Below are positions 16,205-25,302 of a stretch of DNA of 64,000 nt, one piece after another (positions within the stretch are counted from its first letter, which is position 1; the number at the start of each line of letters is the position of its first letter). The DNA lies in the NCBI RefSeq assembly GCF_923868895.1, contig NZ_OV350343.1, positions 1,550,001 through 1,614,000 on the forward strand, written 5' to 3'. A program made the position numbers and the translations under genes. The DNA comes from Halomonas sp. TD01 (lineage in GTDB: Bacteria; Pseudomonadota; Gammaproteobacteria; Pseudomonadales; Halomonadaceae). The notes beneath the pieces were generated by a model. The model was given only the letters and a program-made list of their open reading frames with translations. It ran no database searches and had not been told where the DNA came from.

Positions 16205-16852
16205 ATGGAGTTGAATCACATCTTGTCGACCCATCGTCTTAAGGCGGCGGTAGTGGCTAGCGTACTACTTTTTCCTGCCGCACAAAGTGCTTTGGCGGAT
16301 GAGGTTGTCGAACAGATCGAGCTAGGACTTGAACTCTATCAAGAGCAAGAGTACGGCGCGGCAATTACCGAGTTGGAATTTGCCATTGAAGACATGCGCA
16401 AGATGATGTCAGGCCTGATTGCCCAAACGTTCCCTGATGCACCCGATGGTTGGACGGCGCATGAAGCGTCCTCCGGTAGCGCAGGTGGGGGAGCCGCCGC
16501 CATGTTTGGTGCTGGTGGTACGTCGCTTGAGCGCACCTATCAACAAGATGACGGCGATGGTCAGATGACCGCTAGCATGATGCTTGATAGTCCGCTGATA
16601 CAAAGCATGGGGGCAATGTTTAACAATCCGGCAATGATCGCCGCGCAGCCTAATATGGAGCGTGTTCGTTTGGGGCGTGAAGCGGCAGTGGTGAAGTGGG
16701 AGCCTGAACGCTCCCGTGCAGAAGTGACGCTATTACTCGATGGACGAATTATGATGCAGGTGAAGGGTGAAAACCTGGAATCCCAGGATGTCGCCGTCGA
16801 CTTAATGCGTGACTGGGATCTTGCTGCTGTGCGTGAGCAAAGTGCTCGTTAA
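16205..16852 (+). CDS. Exported protein of unknown function, first of a trio
   Basis: 215 residues; signal peptide 1-31 (VVASVLLFPAAQSALA). After it comes a TPR-like helical pair (ELGLELYQEQEYGAAITELE), then a Gly/Ala-rich loop around 92-105, then a region with methionine-rich stretches (GDGQMTASMMLDSP and SMGAMFNNPAM) and a beta-rich end. GAGGAAAC stands 7 bases before the ATG. The gene is followed 36 bases later by another exported protein, and by a third after a further 139 bases. I do not recognise a named family. It is probably periplasmic or envelope-attached. Confidence 0.75.
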   Translation: MELNHILSTHRLKAAVVASVLLFPAAQSALADEVVEQIELGLELYQEQEYGAAITELEFAIEDMRKMMSGLIAQTFPDAPDGWTAHEASSGSAGGGAAAMFGAGGTSLERTYQQDDGDGQMTASMMLDSPLIQSMGAMFNNPAMIAAQPNMERVRLGREAAVVKWEPERSRAEVTLLLDGRIMMQVKGENLESQDVAVDLMRDWDLAAVREQSAR

Positions 16853-16888
16853 CGTCGCCGCGCTGAGCGATTGAGTGAGGAGAGCTGA

Positions 16889-17866
16889 ATGTTGAGTCTG
16901 CGTCCTTTGGCTTTTTGTGCTGCATTTGGTGCCTGTGGTGTTGTCTTTGGCGGTGAAATGGCGGCAGATCAACGGCTGGAAAAAGCCGCCTCGCTGGAGG
17001 ATGTCGCGGCGGTTTTTATTCCAGAAGACACATGGCAGCGCCAGAAGGCGGCGGCGTTAGAGGAGCAACTGCGTGAGGCGCTAACCGATAATGGCGGCAG
17101 CGACAGTGTGTTCTTGGCCGACGCTGATATTGGCCCATTGGGTAAGGCGCTGCTGGTAGTGCTCAACGAAGAGCCTGTGATTCCACACGTCCGCTATCGG
17201 CTACGCTATGCTCAGGCCAATGTGACCCCTGAGTTGAGTTCGCCACTGATAGCTGAACTGGTCGAGATTTCGCGTTTTAACCTTGGGCCGTCGCGTCGCG
17301 CCGAGCTTATCGAGATATATGGCGAGAAGCAGGTGGCTCCTGCTGCAGAATTTGGTCAGACGCCGGACGTTGCTTGGCGGCTGGTTACTCGACCTATTAT
17401 GGGGCAGGTTGCAGGTCTCGTTCATGTGGCCCGACGCGAGCTGTCACAACAGCACGCTGCTGACTGCTTCGAGTTTTCTTGTCGTGACGTCGACTCGCTC
17501 AACGAAGCCGTACGTGATTGGCCAGAATTCGAGCCGATCGAGCCTCTGTTCGACCAGGGGCCGCTGGAGCTATCGGTGCTACAGGTAGGCCTAGAGAAGC
17601 TGGGCCTACGCGATGAGCAGGGTCACGCTGGCTGGCGTATCCCAGAGTGGCCGGAAAGTGTTGCAGCAGGGGAGCCCTTTATTGACGCTTATATAGAAAG
17701 AGGGCTGGGGCAGGACGACGCGTTAGACCTCGTCATTCACCATGACCAGTTGATGGATGATCATACCCGTGCGCTCTGGGAGCGGCTGATTGTCCTCAGT
17801 CCAGGCGATAGTGCGCTAATGTTCTCTACCAGTGACCAACAGCCCTGGCCGAGACAAGATCAGTAA
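16889..17866 (+). CDS. Protein of unknown function with possible signal peptide
   Basis: 325 residues. The N-terminus LRPLAFCAAFGACGVVFGG can serve as a signal peptide, possibly ending near residue 22. The rest is acidic and mostly helical, with segments such as PSRRAELIEIYGEKQ and a cysteine pair in ADCFEFSCRDVD. No motif I know is present. GAGGAGAG stands 6 bases before the ATG, so expression is plausible. It lies 36 bases after the previous exported gene, suggesting joint transcription. An AT-rich hairpin ends the unit. It may work with its neighbours at the envelope, but there is no positive evidence of role. Confidence 0.7.
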   Translation: MLSLRPLAFCAAFGACGVVFGGEMAADQRLEKAASLEDVAAVFIPEDTWQRQKAAALEEQLREALTDNGGSDSVFLADADIGPLGKALLVVLNEEPVIPHVRYRLRYAQANVTPELSSPLIAELVEISRFNLGPSRRAELIEIYGEKQVAPAAEFGQTPDVAWRLVTRPIMGQVAGLVHVARRELSQQHAADCFEFSCRDVDSLNEAVRDWPEFEPIEPLFDQGPLELSVLQVGLEKLGLRDEQGHAGWRIPEWPESVAAGEPFIDAYIERGLGQDDALDLVIHHDQLMDDHTRALWERLIVLSPGDSALMFSTSDQQPWPRQDQ

Positions 17867-17875
17867 GCTGCTGAA

Positions 17876-17894
17876 CTTTTTTTAATAAAAAAAG
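17876..17894 (+). terminator. A/T hairpin after the two-gene unit
   Basis: CTTTTTTT (17876-17883), AAT, AAAAAAAG (17887-17894). The perfect but weak stem begins 10 bases after the stop codon; read as RNA it gives a U-run that could also act with a preceding structure. Confidence 0.4.
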
Positions 17895-18005
17895 CTATAC
17901 GGTAGCTGCGCACTAAAGCGGGCTCACCCCGTTTCAGCAGCGTAATAAGCAACGAGAAAATCAGTGACGACGGATTAGACAGGTGATGAAACAGGAGAAA
18001 AATAA

Positions 18006-18512
18006 ATGATAAATCCACAACGATGCTTGAGCGGTGCACTGTTACTGGGTGGGCTTATGTGGGGGGCAGGGCACGCCGTTGCCGACGAGGTCAGCGGCAC
18101 GCTAGATGGAGAGCCTAAGGAGTGGCATGTTGTTACTCACTCGGAAGGTTCAACGGCTAATTTTTCTGAGCTGATGCCGGGTATGATGAATGTCACTGTC
18201 CAAGGGCATAGAGAACCGAGATTTGAAACCCAGGGCACGCTTAGCATTAGCTTTATAGTCATGAACGGCAACGCGGGTGATGCCTCGGTGAGCTACTTTC
18301 CAGAAAGCGGAATGATGCCCCATTACGGCACAGAACAAGATGTGCCCATTGATATAGAGCTGCTGGATGTCGATGGCGACACTGGCCGAGTAAAAGGGCG
18401 TGTTGCAACGTCGCTTGCCTATTTGGCGTCTATGTCAGAAGACTATGATCACAGCAATACTATGGACATTGACGTGTCTTTTGATGTGACGTTGGTGCGC
18501 GAAGAGTATTGA
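18006..18512 (+). CDS. Exported beta-rich protein of unknown function
   Basis: 168 residues; signal peptide 1-26 (LLLGGLMWGAGHAVA). The mature part is beta-rich with alternating hydrophobic residues: EVSGTLDGEPKEWHVV, GTLSISFIVMNG, VPIDIELLDVDGDTGRVKG and the ending DIDVSFDVTLVREEY. ACAGGAG stands 10 bases before the ATG. It follows the two unknown exported proteins at 16205 and 16889 and may belong with them. No family is recognised. It ends next to a hairpin shared with the convergent agmatinase gene. Confidence 0.75.
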   Translation: MINPQRCLSGALLLGGLMWGAGHAVADEVSGTLDGEPKEWHVVTHSEGSTANFSELMPGMMNVTVQGHREPRFETQGTLSISFIVMNGNAGDASVSYFPESGMMPHYGTEQDVPIDIELLDVDGDTGRVKGRVATSLAYLASMSEDYDHSNTMDIDVSFDVTLVREEY

Positions 18513-18555
18513 TCAGCAGTAGCCGTCTACTTCTCAACTACTTCTCATCCTTGTT

Positions 18556-18584
18556 CCGCCTCAACGCTGTGAGCGATGAGGCGG
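18556..18584. terminator. Bidirectional hairpin between convergent genes
   Basis: CCGCCTCA (18556-18563) pairs perfectly with TGAGGCGG (18577-18584), loop 13 bases, between the 18006 gene and agmatinase. Confidence 0.6.
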
Positions 18585-18600
18585 CAACGCAAAGCGAGAC

Positions 18601-19536
18601 TTACACGCTTAACCTTTCAACACGCTTAGACGCGGCCAGCGTATATAAAAACTCCAACCCCAGGGTGGCCGCGGCGAGTGACGTGATATCGCCATGGTCG
18701 TAAGCGGGGTTTACCTCAACAACATCCATACCTATTAACTCCATGCCTACCATGCCGCGGATCACTTTTAGCATTAGGTCGGTAGACATGCCGCCACATA
18801 CTGGTGTCCCTGTTCCTGGCGCGTAGGCAGGGTCTAAGCCGTCAATGTCCAGGCTGATATAAGCGGGATGATGGCCAACGCGGGCACGGATGCGTTCTAG
18901 CACGGCGGCAGGGCCATGGTCATTTACCCAGTCGGCATCCAGCACTTCATAAGGGTGGTTATGGCGGTCATAGCTGGTGCGAATACCAATTTGCAGTGAG
19001 TGCTCCGGCACTACCAAACCCTCTTTTAGGGCATGATGGAAAATAGTGCCATGGTCAAAGCGCGTGCCTTGCTCGTAGGTGTCGGTATGGGCATCAAAAT
19101 GGATCAGTGCCAGTGGGCCATGCTCACGAGCATGAGCACGCAGCAGGGGCAGGCTGATGTAGTGATCGCCACCCAGCGTCAGCATTTTTTTACCGGCTTT
19201 TAGCCAACGGTTGGCGTGGATTTCCAAGTTGTCGACCAAGCTCTCCGGCTCGCCATAAGCGTAATCAACGTTGCCTGCATCGCAAACTTTGAGGCGATCT
19301 TCTAATGCGAAGTCCCATGGCCAGCGTTTGCCTTCCCAAATCAGGTTAGCGGTACTTTGACGAATAGCATTCGGCCCCATGCGGGTGCCAGCACGACCAG
19401 AACAAGCAAGGTCAAAGGGAACGCCACTCACCACAACGTCGGCGTCAGTTGCCTTAGGATCCGTTGCTTTTGCTACGCCCATAAAGGTAGAAATCATATC
19501 GCCATAAAGGCTGGGCATCGTTTGTGGGTGGGTCAC
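18601..19536 (-). CDS. speB: Agmatinase (ureohydrolase family)
   Basis: 311-residue Mn-dependent ureohydrolase converting agmatine to putrescine and urea. Metal-binding signatures are all present: GGDHYISLP, HFDAHTDTYE and SLDIDGLDPAYAPGTGTP. The N-terminal VSGVPFDLACSGRAGTRMGP and the length also fit agmatinase. Members of this family can act instead on guanidinobutyrate or proclavaminate; the divergent LysR regulator would suit an inducible catabolic role. Start is GTG at 19536 with AAGGAG 10 bases upstream. The gene reads away from the LysR gene, with a 131-base shared gap. Confidence 0.9.
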   Translation of the reverse strand: MTHPQTMPSLYGDMISTFMGVAKATDPKATDADVVVSGVPFDLACSGRAGTRMGPNAIRQSTANLIWEGKRWPWDFALEDRLKVCDAGNVDYAYGEPESLVDNLEIHANRWLKAGKKMLTLGGDHYISLPLLRAHAREHGPLALIHFDAHTDTYEQGTRFDHGTIFHHALKEGLVVPEHSLQIGIRTSYDRHNHPYEVLDADWVNDHGPAAVLERIRARVGHHPAYISLDIDGLDPAYAPGTGTPVCGGMSTDLMLKVIRGMVGMELIGMDVVEVNPAYDHGDITSLAAATLGLEFLYTLAASKRVERLSV

Positions 19537-19621
19537 CGGTGTACTTCTCCTTGCGTGCTGGGTAATCGCTGGTGGGCGAATGAGCGGCAGACAATAAGCA
19601 ATTTCTGGTGATAAATTAAAT

Positions 19622-19644
19622 GAATGTTTAGAATTTAATCATTC
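19622..19644. promoter_or_regulatory. Possible LysR-type operator between speB and its divergent regulator
   Basis: GAATG (19622-19626) faces CATTC (19640-19644) across 13 bases of AT-rich sequence, with further GAATG/ATTAAAT repeats on each side. The dyad layout fits LysR-type sites; no footprint is implied. Confidence 0.4.
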
Positions 19645-19667
19645 GTAATATGAATGATGAGGGGCCT

Positions 19668-20600
19668 ATGCGCTCGCTACGCCATTTCGACCTAAACCTG
19701 CTGCTAGTATTTGAGGCGCTAATGCGTGAGCGCCATGTCACTCGCGCAGCAGAAACGCTGCATCTAAGCCAGCCAGCACTTAGCCATGCGTTAAAACGGT
19801 TGCGGGATGCGCTGGAAGATCCATTATTAATACGTACCAACAATGGTCTGCAGCCAACGCCCCGTGCGCTGGCGTTGCTGCCAGTCGTGCAGCAGGCGCT
19901 GACAATGTTGCAGGAAGGCCTTACCCCGCCGGCCAGCTTTTCCCCATCCACTAGCGCGCGGCATTTTACCTTGGCCACCACGGATTATTTTGAAGAGGTG
20001 ATGTATCCAGCGTTTCTGAGCCAATTACTGACGTACGCGCCGGATATCAGCTTTACCATTGAGCTGATCACCCCCAGCGTACTCAGTGAAGGACTGGAAC
20101 AGCGACAAGTGGATATGGTGGTAGGGCTGGATAGCCAAAGCACGCTGCCCAGCGGTGTCATACAGCACCCTTGGATGGATGAGGAGTTGGTTTGTTTGGC
20201 CGCGACTGGTAATGGCCGCGTAGGCGATGCACTGGATATTCAGCAGTTTGCCCGTGAGGCCCATGTGGCACTGACTGATATCAGCGGTTTAAGACCCAGT
20301 AACATCGATAGTTGTTTAGTACGGCACGGGCTCAACCGCCGAGTGATTTCAAAGAACTTAAATTATATTGCGGCAGCGCGGGTCGTGGCGCTCACTGATG
20401 CGATCATGACGTTGCCACGCCAAATGGCCGAGCGATTTATCACGATGCTGCCGGTGCGTATCGTCGCGCCACCTAAAGAACTGCCTGCACTCAACATGAC
20501 GCTGATTCAACACGGGCTGTATGCCAATGAACCTGCCCTCATTTGGTTGACTCAATCGCTGCAGGAATTCGCCAGCACCTTTAAGCAAAAAATCCCTTAG
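19668..20600 (+). CDS. LysR-family transcriptional regulator, divergent from speB
   Basis: 310 residues. The N-terminal winged helix-turn-helix is clear: FDLNLLLVFEALMRERHVTRAAE then LSQPALSHALKRLRDALEDPLLIR. The C-terminal substrate-binding domain follows (about 90-300). I take the ATG at 19668, preceded by TGAGGGG; an upstream ATG at 19650 is in frame and possible. It is divergent from the agmatinase gene, the usual arrangement for a LysR regulator and its target. Agmatine or guanidinobutyrate is a plausible inducer. Start differs by six residues at most. Confidence 0.92.
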   Translation: MRSLRHFDLNLLLVFEALMRERHVTRAAETLHLSQPALSHALKRLRDALEDPLLIRTNNGLQPTPRALALLPVVQQALTMLQEGLTPPASFSPSTSARHFTLATTDYFEEVMYPAFLSQLLTYAPDISFTIELITPSVLSEGLEQRQVDMVVGLDSQSTLPSGVIQHPWMDEELVCLAATGNGRVGDALDIQQFAREAHVALTDISGLRPSNIDSCLVRHGLNRRVISKNLNYIAAARVVALTDAIMTLPRQMAERFITMLPVRIVAPPKELPALNMTLIQHGLYANEPALIWLTQSLQEFASTFKQKIP

Positions 20601-20717
20601 AGGTAGCTGATCCCTGCTTGTTGGTTGGAAGTTGCTTCAATAAAGGCGGATGACTTAGTAGAGTGTCAGAAAAGATACAGTAAGCGGAATTTAGCTAAAC
20701 CACAGGCAACCATAATA

Positions 20718-21389
20718 ATGACAGCAACGTATAAACTCCTGATTGCCGACGATCATCCCCTGGTGCGCGATGCCATGGCGCGAGTGATCCGTGAAGCTTA
20801 CGCAGATGCTGAGGTTATCGAGGTAGAAGACTTTGATGCGGCCCTCGCCCATGCCCAGCAAGATCCAGATCTTGATTTGATATTGCTAGATTTAAATATG
20901 CCTGGCATGAATGGGTTAACAGGGCTTTTGCAGCTGCGTAACGAGCAGCCTACGATTCCCGTGGTGATTGTGTCTGCGGAAGAGGATAAGCAGATTATTC
21001 TGCAGGCAGTCTCCTGCGGTGCGGCGGGGTTTATCACCAAGTCACTGCCTCGTGATCAGATGCGCCACGCCATTGCCCAAGTGCTGGAAGGCAATATCTT
21101 TCTACCTGCCGATGCGATGCGCGCGCCGGACAGTATCCGCAAGCGTCGCCACCAGGATCAGGGATTTACCGCGGAACAGCTGCGCCTGCTGACCCGCAAG
21201 CAGCTACAAGTGTTGGAGCATATGACGCGCGGTGAATCTAACAAGATGATTGCCTATCACCTTAATATTGCAGAAACCACGGTGAAAGCCCACGTGTCAG
21301 CGATCTTGCGCAAGCTGGGGGTGACCAGCCGAGTACAGGCGATTTTATCCGCCAACGATATCGATTTCTCCCAGTTCCTCAATCGTTGA
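20718..21389 (+). CDS. NarL/FixJ-family response regulator, ErbR/AgmR-like by context
   Basis: 223-residue regulator: receiver domain with [10 protein letters not shown] at 11-20, phosphoacceptor Asp58 ([13 protein letters not shown]) and the lysine in AGFITKSLP. The C-terminal LuxR helix-turn-helix is [19 protein letters not shown] to [16 protein letters not shown]. The start is set at 20718 since the receiver begins there; the open frame to 20625 is upstream sequence. It lies beside the PQQ/alcohol oxidation locus, facing pqqF. In Pseudomonas aeruginosa the regulator ErbR (AgmR) of this class sits at the equivalent place and activates exaA and pqq genes. Its kinase could be the ErcS-like protein at 23604. 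Orthology is inferred from class and position. Confidence 0.9.
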   Translation: MTATYKLLIADDHPLVRDAMARVIREAYADAEVIEVEDFDAALAHAQQDPDLDLILLDLNMPGMNGLTGLLQLRNEQPTIPVVIVSAEEDKQIILQAVSCGAAGFITKSLPRDQMRHAIAQVLEGNIFLPADAMRAPDSIRKRRHQDQGFTAEQLRLLTRKQLQVLEHMTRGESNKMIAYHLNIAETTVKAHVSAILRKLGVTSRVQAILSANDIDFSQFLNR

Positions 21390-21412
21390 CTTGCCGCAGC
21401 TGTCGGTTTGTC

Positions 21413-23611
21413 TCAGCGATTGACTTCATAATGGCCAGCGCTATCCAGCCAGTGGGTTTGCCAATGGCCCAAGGTGTTTATCTGAGTGAGTAAATTGGTA
21501 AGTGCCTGTGAATCGATGCGTTGTTGTCCAAGGCGATGCAGTGGCTGATTGGTACCTGTTAAGAGGCTTTGCCACTGGAGAACCAGCGCCGCGAGTGGCG
21601 TTTCAGGCGGTGTTAGCGTTGGCAGTTGCGCCTGCAGAACGCTATCCGACGTTTTCCAGAGGGCATCGGTGATCGATTGTAACTTTTCCGCTATCCGTTT
21701 TTCCTCTAACGGCTTCCCCCCTGCCGAGCCCGCGTCTTTGCTGATTTCCCCCACATTGCTAGTTTGCACGACATAGCCAAGTGAGCAAGGTGCGCCGTCG
21801 CCACTGCGAACCGCTGCCACATAGCCCAAGTGATGGTCATAGCGTGCCTGCTGAAAAAAAGCCCCGCTGTGATGCTGCTCCGCAAGTGCCAATAGTAATC
21901 GCTGGCTGGGAGTTCCCGGTAGGCTCAGTGTCCGCATGATGGCGGTGCTGGTCGATAGGTTGGCGGAGGGCTGCTCAGCGCGTATTGCTACGCGGCTCGC
22001 CAAGTTCGCTAGCGCGTTGCAAACGGCAGCGGCGCCTGTGCTATGGGAAACCCATACCACAGGCGCGGCAGGCAATGGTGTTAAGCGCTGTATCAATTGC
22101 TGAGCCAGCATCCCTTCTTGAGCCTTAGAGGCAGCTAACACGGCGTCTTCCAACAGCGCCACCATAGCGTGGTTGGCTTGACTACCCATCGCTATCACCC
22201 AACTGCCGTGGGGTGAGTTCTCCTGCTTGAAGACAATAGCCTGGCGAGCGAGCCGCTTAGCGGTGAGCGGGCTGGGTACAACCACTGCGCCGGGCACAAA
22301 ACAGGCCGCCCAGGCGGTAGTGGCAAGTACCGCGAAATCATCGCTAACACCGTACTGACCGCACCAATGCTGCACGGCGGGGTAAGCCGGTGGTTGTCTA
22401 TCAAAAGCGTGTGGTGAGGGCGGTGGAGGCGTATTACCCAGTAGGCAACGGGCATGACTAGCCGCAAACGTGCTTGTGACTGGCTGATGTTCAGAGGACA
22501 GCGTAGCAAAGCGACGAGTAAGCGCTTGGCGGCGGGCGTGTGCAAACCAAGCCGGGGCTAACTGCATCGTATCAACGGGTGGCTGCCAACGGTTGCCATG
22601 AGCGTTAGTTGCTGTGCCGAGCAGGGCGGCTAAGCGCTCACTTAGGGCAGCCGCAAGGGCTTTCACCTGGTCCTGGGTCGCAGTGCCGCTTAGCGTCAAG
22701 CTAAAAGCGTCTGTCGCCCCGCTAGGGGCCAACGTTGCGCGGTAGTCGGTAATCGAATCAGGCAACTGCTCCACTAGGAGGCCTTGATTTAACCGATCAG
22801 CAGTGTCGCCAAGAGCGGTAAGTTGGTGACGAGCAATGGCCGAGGACAGCGGCCACAGTAGCTCAACGGTATTGCCCGTACTAGCTACCTTCGTGCTGAA
22901 CTGACGGCTCCAACGAGGCGCAATGGAAAGCGAAGGAGCGCAAGGTATTGGTGGGCTAAACAGCGCTGCCATGCGTTTAATCAGGCGGTTCATCGCTTTC
23001 GCTGCCCACGGGCTGATAATGGCGATACTAACGCGGCCGCCATGGTAATAGGCGCGATGAAACGCGGTGAGCGCTTCAAATAATAGCGTCATGTCGCTAC
23101 CTAGGGTTTGCGCGTTACCGTGACGGCAGCCCGCACCAATATGCTGTGAATCGCTGAGCGTGGAGATGGCCGACAATCGTTGCATCGCCGAACTGTGCTG
23201 GCGGGCCTGCCACTCGGCGTCAATAGCAGCGACTTCAGCGCCAATGACTGATGGCGAAAACGCAGGCGTGGCGAGCTGGCTGGCAACGGTGAGCGCCGCT
23301 ACTTCTAGTTTGTTTGCTGATATCGAGAAATGTACATCGGTGATGTAGTCATCGGTATGGGCGTTCAGGCTTCCTTGGTGTTGGGAAAACCAAGTAAGCA
23401 GGCTGATGTTAGAGGACGCTTCCAGCGGCGCGGTAGTGAGCACGTGTTCTAATAAATGAGCCAGCCCTGGCAGGGCGCGCGGCTCATCCAAATAGCCCGC
23501 CACAATGGCAATGCTGACGTGAGCGCGGGTTAAGTGGGGCGCGTAGGCCAGCACTCCCTGCGCCCCGTTAGGCAAGGAGATACAGGTTTGTTGGAAACTC
23601 AGGCTAGCCAT
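21413..23611 (-). CDS. pqqF: PQQ biosynthesis peptidase PqqF (M16)
   Basis: 732-residue M16 (inverzincin) peptidase thought to trim the PqqA precursor in PQQ synthesis. The zinc motif HLLEH is at 52-56 with catalytic Glu55, and the third ligand Glu132 (AAIDAEW) lies 76 residues after His56, the usual M16 spacing. The N-terminal LPNGAQGVLAYAPH and ALPGLAHLLEH are typical. The C-terminal half is more diverged and Ala/Ser/Thr-rich, as in other PqqF proteins. Its ATG overlaps the stop of the hybrid kinase gene by 8 bases, so it ends a long leftward operon. The other pqq genes are 11 kb away. Confidence 0.92.
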   Translation of the reverse strand: MASLSFQQTCISLPNGAQGVLAYAPHLTRAHVSIAIVAGYLDEPRALPGLAHLLEHVLTTAPLEASSNISLLTWFSQHQGSLNAHTDDYITDVHFSISANKLEVAALTVASQLATPAFSPSVIGAEVAAIDAEWQARQHSSAMQRLSAISTLSDSQHIGAGCRHGNAQTLGSDMTLLFEALTAFHRAYYHGGRVSIAIISPWAAKAMNRLIKRMAALFSPPIPCAPSLSIAPRWSRQFSTKVASTGNTVELLWPLSSAIARHQLTALGDTADRLNQGLLVEQLPDSITDYRATLAPSGATDAFSLTLSGTATQDQVKALAAALSERLAALLGTATNAHGNRWQPPVDTMQLAPAWFAHARRQALTRRFATLSSEHQPVTSTFAASHARCLLGNTPPPPSPHAFDRQPPAYPAVQHWCGQYGVSDDFAVLATTAWAACFVPGAVVVPSPLTAKRLARQAIVFKQENSPHGSWVIAMGSQANHAMVALLEDAVLAASKAQEGMLAQQLIQRLTPLPAAPVVWVSHSTGAAAVCNALANLASRVAIRAEQPSANLSTSTAIMRTLSLPGTPSQRLLLALAEQHHSGAFFQQARYDHHLGYVAAVRSGDGAPCSLGYVVQTSNVGEISKDAGSAGGKPLEEKRIAEKLQSITDALWKTSDSVLQAQLPTLTPPETPLAALVLQWQSLLTGTNQPLHRLGQQRIDSQALTNLLTQINTLGHWQTHWLDSAGHYEVNR

Positions 23612-25265
23612 TAAGCAGGCTACGCAGCAGCGCGCGCAGTTTGCCGGGGCGAACGGGTTTGTTTAACTGCGGCACGCCAGCATGACGCAACCGTCTCTGC
23701 CAGTGGTCAGAGCGGTCGGCGCTGAGAATAGCGGCTGGCAGATGCGGGTCGTGCCAGTGCTGGCGAAGTTGGCGAATAGCTTCCAAGCCAGTCATATGGT
23801 CATCTAAGTGAAGGTCGACGAGCAGCATATCCGGTGCTTCCTGGCAGGCTTTAGCGGTATCGACATCCAGGGCAGTATCGCAACTGATTTTCCATTCAGT
23901 TAACAGCAGCGCCATGCCTTGCAAAATTGTTGGCTCATTATCCAGGATCAGCACGCGAAGACCTTCAAACTCATCGTCAGCGGAGAGCGGCGCGCTGGGA
24001 GCGGGGGCTTGGCTAAAGGAAATTCCGCTGGCACGGGGCACCGTAACAGCAAAGCAGGAGCCTTGGCCGGGTGCTGAGCGCACAGAGAGCGGATGCTCAA
24101 GGCGCTGGCTAATCCGTTCCACAATCGCAAGCCCTAGGCCAACGCCCTGGCGGTCCCGCGCACGGGTAGCATTAAGTTGGTGAAACTCGCGAAAAATAAG
24201 CCGGTAGTCACTTTCGGGAATACCAATACCGCTATCGACAACCTGAACGGCCAGGCTGTCGTCGCCATGACGGCGGACACCCAGGCAGATGCCGCCCCGA
24301 TGGGTATAGCGGCAGGCGTTAGCAAGAAAGTTGCGCACAATGCGGCTGAGTAGATAAGGGTCGCTTGTCACTGCTTGATGAGAAGGCACGTAGCGCAGTG
24401 TTAGCCCCTTGCGCTGGGCCACAGGGGTAAATTCATCAGCCAGATTGCTGAGGATATCGTCGAGTTTAAAGTGGCGTAGTTGTGGCTGTACCTGGCCGTG
24501 ATCCAGTCGTGAAATGTCCAACAGATCGGAAAGAATTGCTTCGGCACCTTCCAGTGAGTTTTGTACACTCTCAATCAGAGCCAAATTATCGCTGTTAGTC
24601 AACCGCTCCTGTAGCGAGGCTACCAATAAGCGTGCAGCGTTCATGGGTTGCAGCAGGTCATGGCTAGCGGCAGCTAGGTAGCGGTCTTTGCTTTGGTTAG
24701 CAAACTCAGCGGCATCGCGGGCGCTTCTAAGCTCCTCGTTGAGCCGTTCAAGCGCCTGGGTTCGGTCTGCTACCCGTGCCTCCAGGTGGGCATTGAGTGT
24801 TTCTAAATGCTGGCGGGCGCGCTCACGTTCGGTAATATCTGCCACAAAGCCTTCGATCAGGTCTTCGTCTCCAGCAAGCTCGGCGGGCTTACGTATTAAT
24901 GTAATTGCCACGGGTACCTGATGCCCGGAGGCGCCTTGCAGCCAGGTGGTTTGGCCCGTTACGTGCCCTTGCGCGAGCAGCAGGTCGCGCAGCTGTTGAC
25001 CAGTAGATGCGTTAACAAACAGCGCGTCAAAGCGCGCACAGCGTTCGAGCGTATGCACCACGCTACTATCATCGAGCATGGCGGCAAGCGCCGGATTGGC
25101 AGCGCGCAGTTTGCCGGACAGCGATGCCTGAAAAATACCGTGTAGCGCGTTCTCGAACAGCCATTTATAACGGTTGCGCTCAACCTCAAGCTCTTCTAAG
25201 CAGTACTGAAAGCTCGCGATAGTAGCTTTTACGCGCTGACTGCTGGCCAAGCCCGAGCAGGTCAC
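23604..25265 (-). CDS. ercS: Hybrid PAS histidine kinase-receiver, ErcS-like, 5' end apparently frameshifted
   Basis: 553 residues in the main frame: PAS domain (about 25-155), coiled coil (155-195), kinase core with phosphoacceptor histidine in AAASHDLLQPMNAARLL, catalytic domain with GVGLGLAIVERI, and a C-terminal receiver (about 430-550) with Asp in MLLVDLHLDD. It resembles ErcS/NahK-type kinases of the P. aeruginosa ethanol-oxidation network. The frame opens only at a GTG (25265) with no ribosome binding site, and its first 22 residues look wrong. A second frame, from ATG 25302 overlapping the ercA stop as ATGA, encodes an N-terminus fitting this kinase class and would join at LEELEVERNRYKW if one base were removed near 25200. 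So either the gene is broken, the sequence has an error, or it uses +1 recoding. Confidence 0.85.
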   Translation of the reverse strand: MTCSGLASSQRVKATIASFQYCLEELEVERNRYKWLFENALHGIFQASLSGKLRAANPALAAMLDDSSVVHTLERCARFDALFVNASTGQQLRDLLLAQGHVTGQTTWLQGASGHQVPVAITLIRKPAELAGDEDLIEGFVADITERERARQHLETLNAHLEARVADRTQALERLNEELRSARDAAEFANQSKDRYLAAASHDLLQPMNAARLLVASLQERLTNSDNLALIESVQNSLEGAEAILSDLLDISRLDHGQVQPQLRHFKLDDILSNLADEFTPVAQRKGLTLRYVPSHQAVTSDPYLLSRIVRNFLANACRYTHRGGICLGVRRHGDDSLAVQVVDSGIGIPESDYRLIFREFHQLNATRARDRQGVGLGLAIVERISQRLEHPLSVRSAPGQGSCFAVTVPRASGISFSQAPAPSAPLSADDEFEGLRVLILDNEPTILQGMALLLTEWKISCDTALDVDTAKACQEAPDMLLVDLHLDDHMTGLEAIRQLRQHWHDPHLPAAILSADRSDHWQRRLRHAGVPQLNKPVRPGKLRALLRSLLNG

Positions 25266-25302
25266 TGACCGAAAAGCCCGAGGGGTCGCTGGCTTTTTTC
25301 AT
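25186..25302 (-). pseudogene. Probable true N-terminus of the ErcS-like kinase in the other frame
   Basis: From ATG 25302, which overlaps the ercA stop codon (ATGA), this frame reads MKKASDPSGF, SVSDLLGLGQQSARKSYY and RELSVLL, then RRA and a stop at 25186. By eye it fits the start of ErcS/NahK-type kinases. Removing one base near 25200 would carry it on into LEELEVERNRYKW of the main frame. Translational coupling to ercA supports this as the real start. Confidence 0.65.
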
